From positions 25,371 to 89,370 of the forward strand of contig CAYQCL010000002.1 in assembly GCA_964416065.1 (NCBI GenBank): a stretch of 64,000 nt of DNA, given 5' to 3'. The position numbers and the translations under genes were made by a program. Origin of the DNA: Limiplasma sp964416065. GTDB lineage: Bacteria; Bacillota; Clostridia; Christensenellales; Aristaeellaceae. This document shows positions 24,551-33,451 of this stretch, in pieces. Position 1 is the stretch's first letter; the number at the start of each line of letters is the position of its first letter. The notes under the pieces were generated by a model. It saw only the letters and a program-made list of their open reading frames with translations. It did no database searches and was not told the origin of the DNA.

Positions 24551-25045
24551 TGTCGACAAAGGATGGGTGCGGGGCAGGCCGTTGAAAAATGCGGGATGCA
24601 GGGGACTCAGACCGCAACCTCAATCGTCGTGAAGGGCGCTGGCCGGTGGAGGTCATGCGCTCCAACTCTTTGATTTGGAATGCACGATTTTCGCCTCTGG
24701 CGAAAACAGGCTATCCGTGCTCGCACGGATAGCCTGCCTCGCTCCACTCGTTCGCACCCTCGGTTTGATCGGCGCGCAAGGCGCTGCCGCGCCATGCGCT
24801 TGTCAAACCTCACGCCTTCGGGTCGTTTTGCCCTTCGCCCAAGGCTCCACCGGAGGGCCGCGCGTCCCCAATTTTCAATTTGGGCCGTGCGATTCCGGCC
24901 AAAGGCCGGAACAGCGTGACTGCGTTTCGCGGTCGCGCTGCCCTTGCACTTTCCTCCGTCAACCTAAAGCCTTACGCCGCAGCATTTTCCAAACGAGAGA
25001 CGCGCCGGCCCAGACGGGTCGGCGCTGCGGTTCTTTCCATAAATA
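24551..25045. repeat. Dispersed hairpin-array repeat, copy D (modules 2 + 1)
   Basis: The block starts with TGTCGACAAAGGATGGGTG, has GACTCAGACCGCAACCTCAATCG, then module 2 (GGTGGAGGTCATGCGCTCC hairpin, TTTTCGCC/GGCGAAAA, GGCTATCCGTG) and then module 1 (AATTTTCAATTTGGG, TTCCGGCC/GGCCGGAA, CTTACGCCGCAGC, CGCGCCGGCCC). Both modules are in the same orientation, which is the reverse of copy A. It ends near a second GTCGACA at 25053. The interval 24434-25211 holds no other feature apart from the terminator at 24523. Confidence 0.9.
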
Positions 25046-25211
25046 GGAGGTGTCGACAGTCTGAGGACGCGTTATAGCGCCCTCCATTGACTTTCCTTTG
25101 ATTTCGGCCTGCTCCCAGCGGGTCACCTCCCGCCGGCAGCTCCATTCCTGTGAGCCTTTAAGCGGCCGAGCCCATCTCAAGGGATCACGCGCAAAGCGGA
25201 GATCCCTTGTT

Positions 25212-25937
25212 TCACCCCTTCGCGTCCTCCAGCTCCATCTTAAGCAGATCGACCTCCACCTTGAGGCGGTCAGCCTCGCGGCGCGCGTCGGCCCATTTCT
25301 GATAGGGCACGAGGAGCGCTCCCTGCTCCGACGCCGCGTCTGCCTCTTGAAGCTCGGCGCGGCTCCGCGAACGCTCAAGCAGCTCGCTAAGACCTTCCAC
25401 CATGCGGCGCACGGTGGGATCATCCATGTGCTGCTCCAGCTGATTCAGGCTGTTCAGCCCCTTGGGCGAGCGCTCGTAGCGGCGGCACGCCGTCACGTTT
25501 TCGGGACAGGGCAGGCCCTCGGCCTTCAGCTCCCGCGCGATCTCCTCAAGCATTTCGGGCCGGTTTTTCAAAACGGAACGGTACTTGTTCTGATAGCGCA
25601 GCATGCCCGCGCGGTCGCCGCCCGCGAGCCGCGTCACGCACGCGCGCACGCTCTCGCCCTGCCCGCGCCCGATCAGGACGTTGCGAAGCAGGGAATTCAG
25701 CTCCTCGGGCGTAAACGCGCGAAAGGGTGTCTGCCGCGCGGCCAGCTCGGGATCCTCGTGAACGCGGGCGTAGTAGAAATTGCGAATGCTGTTGGGCTTG
25801 CGGGAAAGCCGCACGCCCACATCGGCGAAAACGTCGCGCAGGGGCTTCCCGTTCTGGGCGGCCTCCCGCACGGCGGCGAAGAGTACGTCGATTTCGTCCT
25901 GCTGCCAGCCGGCCCTGGGATGGGTTGTCTGTGTCAT
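25212..25937 (-). CDS. Myb/SANT-domain protein, RsfA-like
   Basis: A 241-residue protein with an N-terminal Myb-like segment (RAGWQQDEIDVLFAAVREAAQNGKPL, then VGVRLSRKPNSIRNFYYARV) similar to RsfA, a prespore regulator of Bacillus, and a second possible Myb-like segment near residues 70-115 (FTPEELNSLLRNVLIG). The C-terminus (about 195-240) is a probable coiled coil rich in Glu, Lys and Leu. The start is ATG 25937 after GGAGGCGATAGGC; the frame opens at 25994 without a site. A sporulation role is inferred from similarity to RsfA. Confidence 0.75.
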   Translation of the reverse strand: MTQTTHPRAGWQQDEIDVLFAAVREAAQNGKPLRDVFADVGVRLSRKPNSIRNFYYARVHEDPELAARQTPFRAFTPEELNSLLRNVLIGRGQGESVRACVTRLAGGDRAGMLRYQNKYRSVLKNRPEMLEEIARELKAEGLPCPENVTACRRYERSPKGLNSLNQLEQHMDDPTVRRMVEGLSELLERSRSRAELQEADAASEQGALLVPYQKWADARREADRLKVEVDLLKMELEDAKG

Positions 25938-26005
25938 GCCTATCGCCTCCGACGGATATTGAATACAGGGATTAGTATGGAAAATGACAGCCAAATCTAT
26001 ACGTG

Positions 26006-27130
26006 CTAGCGCAGCTGAAGCAGCGTCTGAACCGGATCGGCGGCCCGCGCAAAGGCGTCCAGGCAGAGCGAGTGAAGCTCTTCCCGCGTATGGGCAAAGG
26101 CGTTGGGGAGCACGACGCCCTCCCGAACGCTTTCAAGAAACGCGCGCGTGACGGGCTCCGACGCGTCCCCCGCGCCGGTAAGCGGTATCAGGCCGTAGGC
26201 CAGCGCCATCGATTGTGCCTCCTCCTGAAGAAGGAAGCGGAGGAAGGCGATCGCGTCGTCGCCCTCGCGGCAGACGGCGGCAAGCCTCACGCGCTCACTG
26301 ATCGTCGGCAGAAGCGGACACGCGACGCGCCCCTCGCCCGCCTCCACCGCGCTCAGATGCTGCCCGAGCGTCACGACGCGCGCGTCAGCCGTCATGGGCG
26401 TGGACGTGCCTCGGGAGGCGGGTGACGGCCACGAATCAGAGGAGGATGGCGCGTCCAGGAGCGCGGCAAGCTCGCCCCTGAGGGAATCGGGGCACAGGAG
26501 CATGAGCTGCTCGAGCGCCACGCCCTCGGGGAGCGTCAACGCGCCGGGGGAAAGCAGGGTACGCCAGTCAAGCGCCTCTCCTTCGATCACGGCGGGTCGG
26601 CCGTCCCCCGCGTCCGTCCTCTCGCCGCCCAGAAGGGAGGTCGGCGCGGGCGTGGACGGCGTCTCAAACCACTCCCCGGGCAGGCTCAGGACATTGGGCG
26701 AAAACCAGAGGGGCACGGCGTAGCGCACGCCGCCGCTCATCCCGACGGAATCCGCGCCCTCGACCAGCCCCTCCGCGCCGCTCAGCGGCAAAAGGAGCTT
26801 TTCCGGCGTCACAATGCTGCCCGTGGTGAACAGCGCCACATCCGGCATGACCGCGTCGGGCGACGTCCATTCCTCCTCCCCGACCGCGCGCAGGAACACG
26901 CGCACACCCTCATTGACGCGCTCAAAGGCCGCGCAGGCGGCGCTGAGCAGCTTCTCATCCTCGCCCTTTGTCATCCAAACGGTCAGCGTGCGCGCGCGCG
27001 CGGGACGGAGCCGCTCGTCCATGCGGTTGGTATCGGCGGGCGCCGTCGCGCGCCAAAGCCATGGGAGAATATACAAAAGCGCGGCGGTCATAAGCAGCGC
27101 GCTGATCAGGCTGAAGCGGCGGGCGGACAA
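26006..27130 (-). CDS. Membrane-anchored extracellular solute-binding protein
   Basis: A 374-residue protein with one N-terminal hydrophobic segment (residues 5-24) and a body resembling family 1 solute-binding proteins: LTVWMTKGEDEKLLSAACAAFERVNEGVRV at the start, DVALFTTGSIVTPEKLLLPL, and AIAFLRFLLQEEAQSMALAYGLIPL near the end. No ABC permease or ATPase gene is nearby, so it may serve as a sensor or work with distant components. The start is TTG 27130, eight bases after GGGAGG; the frame opens at 27214. It is divergent from rpiB. Confidence 0.75.
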   Translation of the reverse strand: MSARRFSLISALLMTAALLYILPWLWRATAPADTNRMDERLRPARARTLTVWMTKGEDEKLLSAACAAFERVNEGVRVFLRAVGEEEWTSPDAVMPDVALFTTGSIVTPEKLLLPLSGAEGLVEGADSVGMSGGVRYAVPLWFSPNVLSLPGEWFETPSTPAPTSLLGGERTDAGDGRPAVIEGEALDWRTLLSPGALTLPEGVALEQLMLLCPDSLRGELAALLDAPSSSDSWPSPASRGTSTPMTADARVVTLGQHLSAVEAGEGRVACPLLPTISERVRLAAVCREGDDAIAFLRFLLQEEAQSMALAYGLIPLTGAGDASEPVTRAFLESVREGVVLPNAFAHTREELHSLCLDAFARAADPVQTLLQLR

Positions 27131-27197
27131 GGGCGCGGCCTCCCTTCGATAAATGGTGTCACAGGATATGCGCCGCGTTCGCCTAAAATGCGGACGG

Positions 27198-27226
27198 TTG
27201 TCGGATGCGCTCAAAGGTGCTATAAT
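27198..27226 (+). promoter_or_regulatory. SigA promoter for rpiB
   Basis: TTGTCG (27198-27203) and TATAAT (27221-27226), 17-base spacer, 32 bases before the ATG. Confidence 0.7.
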
Positions 27227-27257
27227 AGGGGCATCGAAAGCAAGGAGGCCTCTTTTG

Positions 27258-27707
27258 ATGATTGCGATTGCCTGTGATCACGCCGGCATTGACCTAAAGC
27301 CCCATGTCATTGCCGTTTTGGACGAGTTGGGGATCCCCTACAAGGATTTCGGTACCTTCAGCCGCGAGAGCGTGGACTATCCCATCTATGGCGCGCGGGC
27401 GGCGCACGCGGTCGCCAGCGGCGAATGCGAACGCGGCATCGTGATGTGCGGCACGGGCGTGGGGATCGGAATGGCCGCCAGCAAGGTGCCCGGCATCCGC
27501 TGCGTCAACTGCACCGACACCTATACCGCCAAGCTCAGCCGCCTGCATAACGACGCCAACATGCTTTCCCTGGGCGCGCGCGTTCTGGGCAGCGAGCTGG
27601 CCAAGGACATCGTGCGCATCTGGCTGATGACGGCCTTTGAGGGCGAGCGACATGCCCGCCGCGTGGGAATGCTGGAAAGGCTGGATCGCGGGGAAAGCCT
27701 GGAATAA
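27258..27707 (+). CDS. rpiB: Ribose-5-phosphate isomerase B
   Basis: RpiB interconverts ribose-5-phosphate and ribulose-5-phosphate in the pentose phosphate pathway; relatives also isomerise allose or galactose phosphates. The 149-residue product starts MIAIACDHAG, has the catalytic-site block GIVMCGTGVGIGMAASKVPGIR, and TAKLSRLHNDANMLSLGARVLG. The ATG at 27258 follows AAGGAGG by nine bases; earlier in-frame codons lie in the promoter. A strong bidirectional hairpin follows. Confidence 0.96.
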   Translation: MIAIACDHAGIDLKPHVIAVLDELGIPYKDFGTFSRESVDYPIYGARAAHAVASGECERGIVMCGTGVGIGMAASKVPGIRCVNCTDTYTAKLSRLHNDANMLSLGARVLGSELAKDIVRIWLMTAFEGERHARRVGMLERLDRGESLE

Positions 27708-27806
27708 GCCCTTTGCGTTTCAACCCGTTTTTTTGGACCCCTCCCTGTCATGGAGAGGCTTCAAACGGGCGATTGTCCCTATGACGTCATCGGGATGGAG
27801 AATGCT

Positions 27807-27855
27807 AAAAAGGAGCGTGGCGCGGGGGAAATTATCCCCGCGCCACGCTCCTTTT
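27807..27855. terminator. Bidirectional terminator between rpiB and the EamA gene
   Basis: Twenty-base perfect stem starting AAAAGGAGCGTGGCGCGGGG with loop GAAATTATC, flanked by A and T runs, between two convergent genes. Confidence 0.9.
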
Positions 27856-27863
27856 GTTCGCCT

Positions 27864-28778
27864 CTATCCCCTGATCTGTGCCAGCACGATGCCGCCCATC
27901 ATGGCCACGCAGCCCAGCGCCTCGCGCAGGCTGAGCATATCGCCCAGGATCACCCATCCGGCGAGTACCGCGAACACGCTCTCAAGCGACATGATCAGCG
28001 AGGCCACCGTCGGATCCGTGTCCTTCTGCGCCACGATTTGCAGCGTATAGCCCATCGCGCCGCTCATCACGCCCGCGTAGAGGATCGGCAGCCAGCAGGC
28101 GCGGATCGCCTCCCAGCTTGTGCTTTCCCCTATCAGCGCGCCCAGGCCGCACAGCATCGATACTACGGCGAATTGCAGACAGCTCATTTTGACGCAGTCT
28201 GTTTTGCGGCTGAAATGATCCACCACCAGGATGTGGCCGGTAAAGCTCAGCGCGCAGAGAATGAGCATGCCGTCCCCCGCCTCGATGACAAAGCCGTCCT
28301 TGACGCACAGAAGGTATAGTCCCACGGCGCTGAGCGCCACCGCCACCCATACCAGCGCGTGCGGCCTCTTCCCCCAAAAAAGGCCCAGAAGGGGCACCAG
28401 CACGATATAGAGCGCCGTCACGAAGCCCGCCTTGCCCGCGCCCGTCCCCAGGTTGATGCCGATCTGTTGGAACGCGCTGCCCAGCGTCAGCATGACGCCG
28501 CAGCAGACGCCGCCCAGCAGCAGCGTGCGGCGCTGCCGCGCATCCATTCGCCAGATGGGAACGCCTGTTCCTGATGCGTCAGCCGTGCCATCGCGCATGG
28601 CCTTTTTGTCCATCATGATCACCACTGGTACGAGCGCCAGCGCCGCCAGCGCCATGCGCAGGGCGTTAAAGGTAAACGGCCCCAGCACATCCGACGCCAC
28701 GTCCTGCGCCACAAACGCCACGCCCCAGATCAGGGCGGTCAGTACCAGCAACAGATTCGCACGCGTAGAGCGCTTCAT
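27864..28778 (-). CDS. EamA/DMT-family transporter
   Basis: A 304-residue membrane protein with ten hydrophobic segments in two five-helix EamA repeats. It begins RANLLLVLTALIWGVAFVAQD, the usual first helix with a conserved Trp-Gly, and the second half has PLLGLFWGKRP and MSLESVFAVLAGWVILGD, the EamA end signature. DMT transporters export metabolites or take up nucleotide sugars or amino acids; the substrate cannot be told. The start is ATG 28778 after GAGAGGA; an ATG at 28805 is in frame. Confidence 0.92.
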   Translation of the reverse strand: MKRSTRANLLLVLTALIWGVAFVAQDVASDVLGPFTFNALRMALAALALVPVVIMMDKKAMRDGTADASGTGVPIWRMDARQRRTLLLGGVCCGVMLTLGSAFQQIGINLGTGAGKAGFVTALYIVLVPLLGLFWGKRPHALVWVAVALSAVGLYLLCVKDGFVIEAGDGMLILCALSFTGHILVVDHFSRKTDCVKMSCLQFAVVSMLCGLGALIGESTSWEAIRACWLPILYAGVMSGAMGYTLQIVAQKDTDPTVASLIMSLESVFAVLAGWVILGDMLSLREALGCVAMMGGIVLAQIRG

Positions 28779-28976
28779 GCGCTGTTCATCCTCTCGTATC
28801 CTCATGCTTCTGACGTGCGCCCCACGCGCACAGGTATACAGTATACATCCGCGCGGCCGCCTTGTCCATGCTCAAATCGAATGCTACGAGGAATGCCGAG
28901 AACGGAAGAAAAAACCCAAGCGCGGCGGAGGCGTGCGTCCCCACGCGGGCCCAGGCTCCCTTTTTGGTTTACGGAA

Positions 28977-29012
28977 AAGGTGGCGGAGCACAGGGTTTTG
29001 CTCCGCCACCTT
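28977..29012 (-). terminator. Terminator of the MarR–ABC operon
   Basis: AAGGTGGCGGAGCA/TGCTCCGCCACCTT with an eight-base loop, just after the stop of the second ABC gene, followed on the minus strand by TTCC. Confidence 0.8.
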
Positions 29013-29017
29013 CCCGC

Positions 29018-30937
29018 CTACTCCAGCTCAAAGGCTCCCGTATATAGACGGTAATAGGTTCCCTTCTGGGCGATCAGCGACTGATGATCCCCGCGCTCGA
29101 TGATCCGGCCGTGATCCAGCACCATAATCGCGTCGGAATTGCGAACCGTGGACAGCCTGTGCGCGATCACAAACACGGTGCGGCCCTTCATCAGCGCGTC
29201 CATGCCCCTCTGCACGATGGCCTCGGTGCGCGTGTCGATGGAGGACGTCGCCTCGTCCAGGATCATCACGGGCGGGTCGGCCACGGCGGCGCGCGCGATG
29301 GAAATCAGCTGGCGCTGGCCCTGGCTCAGGCCGCTCCCGTCGCCCGTCAGGACGGTGTTGTAGCCGTCGGGCAGCATGCGGATAAAGCCGTCCGCGCCCG
29401 CCAGCTTCGCGGCGGCGACGCACTCCTCGTCCGTCGCGGAGAGATTGCCATAGCGCAGGTTTTCCATGACGGTTCCGGTGAAGAGGTTCACGTCCTGAAG
29501 CACCAGCCCCAGCGAGCGGCGAAGGTCGCTCTTTTTGATCTTGTTGATGTTGATGCCGTCGTAGCGGATCTTGCCGTCGTCGATGTCATAGAAGCGGTTG
29601 AGCAGGTTGGTGATCGTCGTCTTGCCCGCGCCCGTCGCGCCGACAAAGGCGATCTTCTGCCCGGGCTTTGCGTAGAGGGAGACGTTGTGAAGCACCGTCT
29701 TGTCCTCCACATAGCCGAAATCCACATCGTCCAGGACAATATCGCCCTTAAGCTCGGTGTAGGTAACGGTGCCGTTGCCATGCGGGTGCTTCCACGCCCA
29801 CAGGCCGGTATGCCTCTCGGTTTCGCGAAGGCCGCCGTCCACGCGCTCGGCATTGACCAGCGTGACGTAGCCTTCGTCATGCTCCTCAGGCTCATCCATC
29901 AGGCGGAAAATGCGCTCCGCGCCCGCCAGCGCCATGATGACGGAGCTGAGCTGCTGACTCACCTGGCTCAGAGGCATCACAAAGCTACGGCTCAGGGTCA
30001 GGAAGGAGGCGATCATGCCCAGTGTGACGGTTCCGGAAAGCCCCGTCAGGCTCAGGTTGGGGACGTTCGCCAGCCCCAACGCCGCGCCGACGACAGCCAG
30101 CAGCACGTAGAGCGCATGGCCGAGGTTGTTGTTGATGGGTCCCAGGATGTTGGCGAATTTGTTGGCCTCGATGGCGTTTTTGCACAGCTCCTCGTTACGC
30201 CTGTCAAACCCCTCGATGGTCTTTTGCTCGTGGCAGAACACCTTGACCACGCGCTGGCCGTTCATCATTTCCTCAATGAAGCCGTTGACGCCCGCCAGGG
30301 CCTGCTGCTGCTTGACAAAAAACTTGCCGCTCTGCGCGCTGATTTTGGCGGTGATGACCATCATCACGCCCGCGAAGGCCAAAATGAACACCGTCAGCCA
30401 GACGCTCAGGGAGAGCATCGCGCACAGCACCGCGATCAGCGAGATAATCGAGGAAAAGACCTGCGGCAGTGCCTGGGCGATCATCTGACGCAGCGTGTCG
30501 GTATCGTTGGTGTAATGGCTCATGATCTCGCCATGGCTGTGGGTGTCGAAGTATCGAATCGGAAGGGTCTGCATATGGGCGAACATCTCGTCGCGCACGC
30601 TCTTGAGCACGCCCTGCGCGATCACAACCATCAGCCGGTTGTAGAGATAGCCGCTCAAAACGCCCGCCGCGAAGACGCATGCCATCTTGACGAGTGCGCC
30701 CAGAAGGCCGCTGAAATCTGGCTCCGCCTCAAGCAGAAGCGGCGAGATGTAGTCGTCGATCAGGGTTTTGATAAACGTCGCACCCATGACGCTGGCGATG
30801 GCGTTGACGGCGATGAGGATCAGAACGATCAAAAGCCGGAGACGATAGCGCACGACATAGGTCATAAGCCGTCTGATTGTCTCCTTGATATTCGTGGGCT
30901 TCGCGCCGTTTCCGCGCATTTTCATGCCTCGCATCAT
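29018..30937 (-). CDS. ABC exporter, subunit 2 (canonical ATP site)
   Basis: A 639-residue fused membrane/ATPase half-transporter. The first ~330 residues form six membrane helices (ABC_membrane), and the C-terminal ATPase has Walker A GATGAGKTT, signature LSQGQRQLISIARA, Walker B VMILDEATSSID with the catalytic Glu, and the switch IAHRLSTV. A linker of about 45 residues before the ATPase (HTGLWAWKHPHGNGTVTYTE) is typical of the TM288/BmrD-type partner. The ATG overlaps the preceding ABC gene by 4 bases. Together they should form a heterodimeric multidrug-type exporter. Confidence 0.94.
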   Translation of the reverse strand: MMRGMKMRGNGAKPTNIKETIRRLMTYVVRYRLRLLIVLILIAVNAIASVMGATFIKTLIDDYISPLLLEAEPDFSGLLGALVKMACVFAAGVLSGYLYNRLMVVIAQGVLKSVRDEMFAHMQTLPIRYFDTHSHGEIMSHYTNDTDTLRQMIAQALPQVFSSIISLIAVLCAMLSLSVWLTVFILAFAGVMMVITAKISAQSGKFFVKQQQALAGVNGFIEEMMNGQRVVKVFCHEQKTIEGFDRRNEELCKNAIEANKFANILGPINNNLGHALYVLLAVVGAALGLANVPNLSLTGLSGTVTLGMIASFLTLSRSFVMPLSQVSQQLSSVIMALAGAERIFRLMDEPEEHDEGYVTLVNAERVDGGLRETERHTGLWAWKHPHGNGTVTYTELKGDIVLDDVDFGYVEDKTVLHNVSLYAKPGQKIAFVGATGAGKTTITNLLNRFYDIDDGKIRYDGININKIKKSDLRRSLGLVLQDVNLFTGTVMENLRYGNLSATDEECVAAAKLAGADGFIRMLPDGYNTVLTGDGSGLSQGQRQLISIARAAVADPPVMILDEATSSIDTRTEAIVQRGMDALMKGRTVFVIAHRLSTVRNSDAIMVLDHGRIIERGDHQSLIAQKGTYYRLYTGAFELE

Positions 30938-32682
30938 TCCTCATCGCCTCCCTTCATCTGCGACTCATAGACCTCGCGGTAGATATCGCTGGATTTCATA
31001 AGCTCCTCATGCGTACCCACGGCGATGATCTCTCCGCCGTCCAGCACGATGATTTGATCGGCGTCCATCACGCTGGCGATCCGCTGAGCGATGATGATCT
31101 TGGTAATGCTGGGGATCTCCTCTAGGAACGCCTTGCGGATCAGCGCGTCCGTCGCAGTATCCACAGCGCTGGTTGAATCGTCCAAAATCAGCACCTTGGG
31201 GTTTTTCAGCAGAGCGCGGGCGATGCACAGCCTCTGCTTTTGACCGCCGGAAACGTTGGTTCCGCCCTGCTCGATATAGGTGTCGTACTTGTCGGGGAAG
31301 CTCTGGATGAAGCCGTCCGCCTGTGCGAGTTCGCAGGCGTGCACCATTTCCTCGTCGGTGGCATGCTCGTTGCCCCAGCGGAGATTCTCCTTAATGGTGC
31401 CGGAGAACAACTCGTTTTTCTGCAGGACGAAAGACACTGCGTCGCGGAGGGCGTTCAGGTCATAGCGCCTGACGTCCTCGCCGCCGACCTCCACACTGCC
31501 CTCGGATACGTCGTAAAGCCTCGGGATGAGCTGAACAAGGCTCGATTTGCTCGAACCGGTTCCGCCTAAAATGCCAACGGTCTGTCCGGAGGGAATCGTG
31601 AGATTGACATGGCTGAGCACCGGCTTTTCAGCGGACTGATTATAGCGGAAGCTCACGTCGCGAAAGACGATGGAGCCGTCCCTGACCTCGTTCAGAGCAT
31701 TTTCGGGGGAGGTGATGGTGCTTTGCTCACGAAGCACCTCATCGATACGCTCCATGGACGTACGGGAGATGACGATCATGACGAAGATCATTGACAGCAT
31801 CATCAGGCTGTTGAGAATCTGCATGGTATAGCTGAACATGCTTGTCAATTCGCCCGTTGAAAGACCCAGCACCGCGTCGCCGCCGCACGCCACGACCGCC
31901 CGCGCGCCGAACCAACTGATGAGCAGCATGCAGCTGTACACGCAAAACTGCATCAGCGGCATGTTGAAGGCCAGCAGCTTTTCCGCCTTGGAGAAGTCCT
32001 GATAGATCTCCTCGGAGATTTTGTTGAATTTCTCCTCCTCGTACTCCTCGCGCACAAAGCCTTTGACCACACGAATCGCGTGCAGGTTTTCGCCAACCAC
32101 GCCGTTTAAGCGGTCGTAACGGCGGAATACGCGCTCAAAGATCGGATGCGCATGCGTGGCGACGTAGAAAAGGCCAACGGCTAAAATCGGGATAAAGACG
32201 GCGAAGATCAGCGAAAGCTGCCAATCAATGAAAACCGAGGCTGCCAGCGAAAAGATCAGCATGAACGGCGAGCGCACCGCCGTGCGGATAACCATCTGAT
32301 AGGCGTTCTGGACGTTGCTAACATCCGTAGTGAGGCGGGTGACGAGGCCGCCGGTGGAAAAATGGTCGATGTTGGCGAAGGAGAAATCCTGCACGTGCTC
32401 AAACATGTCCTTGCGCAGGTTCTTGGCAAAGCCCGCCGAGGCGATGGCTGCGTATTTGCCGGACAAAAAACCGAACAAAAGCGACAGAATCGCAGACAGA
32501 AGCAACAAAAGCCCCATTTTCAGGATATAGGGCATATTTCCCTTATCGATGCCCTGATCAATCAGACTGGCCATCATCAGCGGGATGAGCACTTCCATCA
32601 CGACCTCCAGGGAGACGTAGACGGGCGCCTTGATCGAGGGAATCTTGTATTCGCGGATACTCTTCATCAGTCGTTTGATCAT
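30934..32682 (-). CDS. ABC exporter, subunit 1 (degenerate ATP site)
   Basis: A 582-residue half-transporter with six membrane helices followed by an ATPase: Walker A GGTGSSKSS, signature VSGGQKQRLCIARA and Walker B VLILDDSTSAVD. The catalytic Glu after Walker B is Asp, as in the TM287/BmrC member of heterodimeric exporters, which have one non-hydrolysing site. The gene overlaps its marR-like regulator and its partner by ATGA junctions, so all three should be cotranscribed. The substrate is unknown; drug or peptide export is likely from the family. Confidence 0.94.
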   Translation of the reverse strand: MIKRLMKSIREYKIPSIKAPVYVSLEVVMEVLIPLMMASLIDQGIDKGNMPYILKMGLLLLLSAILSLLFGFLSGKYAAIASAGFAKNLRKDMFEHVQDFSFANIDHFSTGGLVTRLTTDVSNVQNAYQMVIRTAVRSPFMLIFSLAASVFIDWQLSLIFAVFIPILAVGLFYVATHAHPIFERVFRRYDRLNGVVGENLHAIRVVKGFVREEYEEEKFNKISEEIYQDFSKAEKLLAFNMPLMQFCVYSCMLLISWFGARAVVACGGDAVLGLSTGELTSMFSYTMQILNSLMMLSMIFVMIVISRTSMERIDEVLREQSTITSPENALNEVRDGSIVFRDVSFRYNQSAEKPVLSHVNLTIPSGQTVGILGGTGSSKSSLVQLIPRLYDVSEGSVEVGGEDVRRYDLNALRDAVSFVLQKNELFSGTIKENLRWGNEHATDEEMVHACELAQADGFIQSFPDKYDTYIEQGGTNVSGGQKQRLCIARALLKNPKVLILDDSTSAVDTATDALIRKAFLEEIPSITKIIIAQRIASVMDADQIIVLDGGEIIAVGTHEELMKSSDIYREVYESQMKGGDEE

Positions 32683-33134
32683 GGATGTTCCTCCATTTCA
32701 TTGAGATTTTCAAGCATACGATCCAAAAAGCCATACAGCTGCGTCTCCTCCTCAGGGGTGAAGCCGCTGAGCAGCCTTCTGTCCACGGCTTGGCCGTTCT
32801 GCCGCATAGCCTCGCTGATTGCAAGCGAGCGCTCTGTCAGGATCAGCCGCTTGAGCCGCGCGTCATGCTCCATACCTTCGCGCCGGACAAGTCCGTTTTC
32901 CTCCATCAGCCGCACGACCCGAGAGGCGGTCGAGCGGGTAATACCCAGCTCATCCTCCAGATCCTTCTGATAGATCGGCCGATCGGGATGCTTGCACAAA
33001 AAACGGATAATGTGGCCGTTGCTTGAGGAAAGACCCTCCAGCTCGCGATGCGCGGCGCTTTGGTGCAGGCATCGGCGGATGCGGTTGTCCAGCCGGTGGA
33101 TTTCCTTGGCCAGCATTCGGTTGCTTTGTTCCAT
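32679..33134 (-). CDS. MarR-family transcriptional regulator
   Basis: A 151-residue winged-helix regulator. The recognition region is PIYQKDLEDELGITRSTASRVVRLMEENGLVRRE (about 55-90), followed by DARLKRLILTERS, the typical MarR wing and wing-helix. It is the first gene of the operon with the two ABC exporter genes and probably represses them until a ligand binds. The start is ATG 33134, five bases after GGAGG; an ATG four codons earlier is less well placed. AT-rich inverted sequences lie downstream of the promoter at 33147-33210 and may hold the operator. Confidence 0.92.
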   Translation of the reverse strand: MEQSNRMLAKEIHRLDNRIRRCLHQSAAHRELEGLSSSNGHIIRFLCKHPDRPIYQKDLEDELGITRSTASRVVRLMEENGLVRREGMEHDARLKRLILTERSLAISEAMRQNGQAVDRRLLSGFTPEEETQLYGFLDRMLENLNEMEEHP

Positions 33135-33211
33135 ATTCGCCTCCATACCCTGAATGGCGGCCGCCGTCCGGCCGCAAATATTGTTTGATTTGCAACTGTT
33201 GTGCGTTAAAC

Positions 33212-33241
33212 ATTATACAAAGAGCGGACTTGTCCTGTCAA
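33212..33241 (-). promoter_or_regulatory. SigA promoter of the MarR–ABC operon
   Basis: Minus-strand TTGACA (33241-33236) and TATAAT (33217-33212), 18-base spacer. Between it and the gene are TGTTTAACGCACAACAG and CAAATCAAACAATATTTG, partly symmetrical and candidates for the MarR operator. The rest of the interval 33135-33451 holds only the terminator at 33363. Confidence 0.75.
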
Positions 33242-33362
33242 GCAGGCAAATTTGGAATGATTCCATCCGGATTTTACATAGAAACGGTTTGGACGGAAGC
33301 AGATGGGAAGGTGATATACTTTCTTCATAGTTAAAAGAAGAAAGCCTTTCTATAAAAATCAG

Positions 33363-33397
33363 GAATCCGCTCCCAAGCAGCGCTTGGGAGCGGATTC
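33363..33397 (-). terminator. Terminator of the GH13 gene
   Basis: Perfect 15-base stem GAATCCGCTCCCAAG/CTTGGGAGCGGATTC with a five-base loop, followed on the minus strand by CTGATTTTTATAG. Confidence 0.85.
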
Positions 33398-33451
33398 TAT
33401 GCGCTAAGGCCGTGTATGCGAAATCTGTTTGTGCGACAGGCCCCTTCTCTC

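Noticed and set aside
3231..25045. CRISPR array or tRNA/rRNA remnants in the repeat blocks
   Set aside because: Units are not regularly spaced direct repeats with spacers, and no tRNA T-loop (GGTTCGAATCC-like) or rRNA signature is present anywhere in the window.
29084..30970. A 628-codon open frame on the plus strand
   Set aside because: It is the antisense shadow of the ABC exporter gene; GC-rich codon bias keeps the opposite frame open. The minus strand has full ABC motifs.
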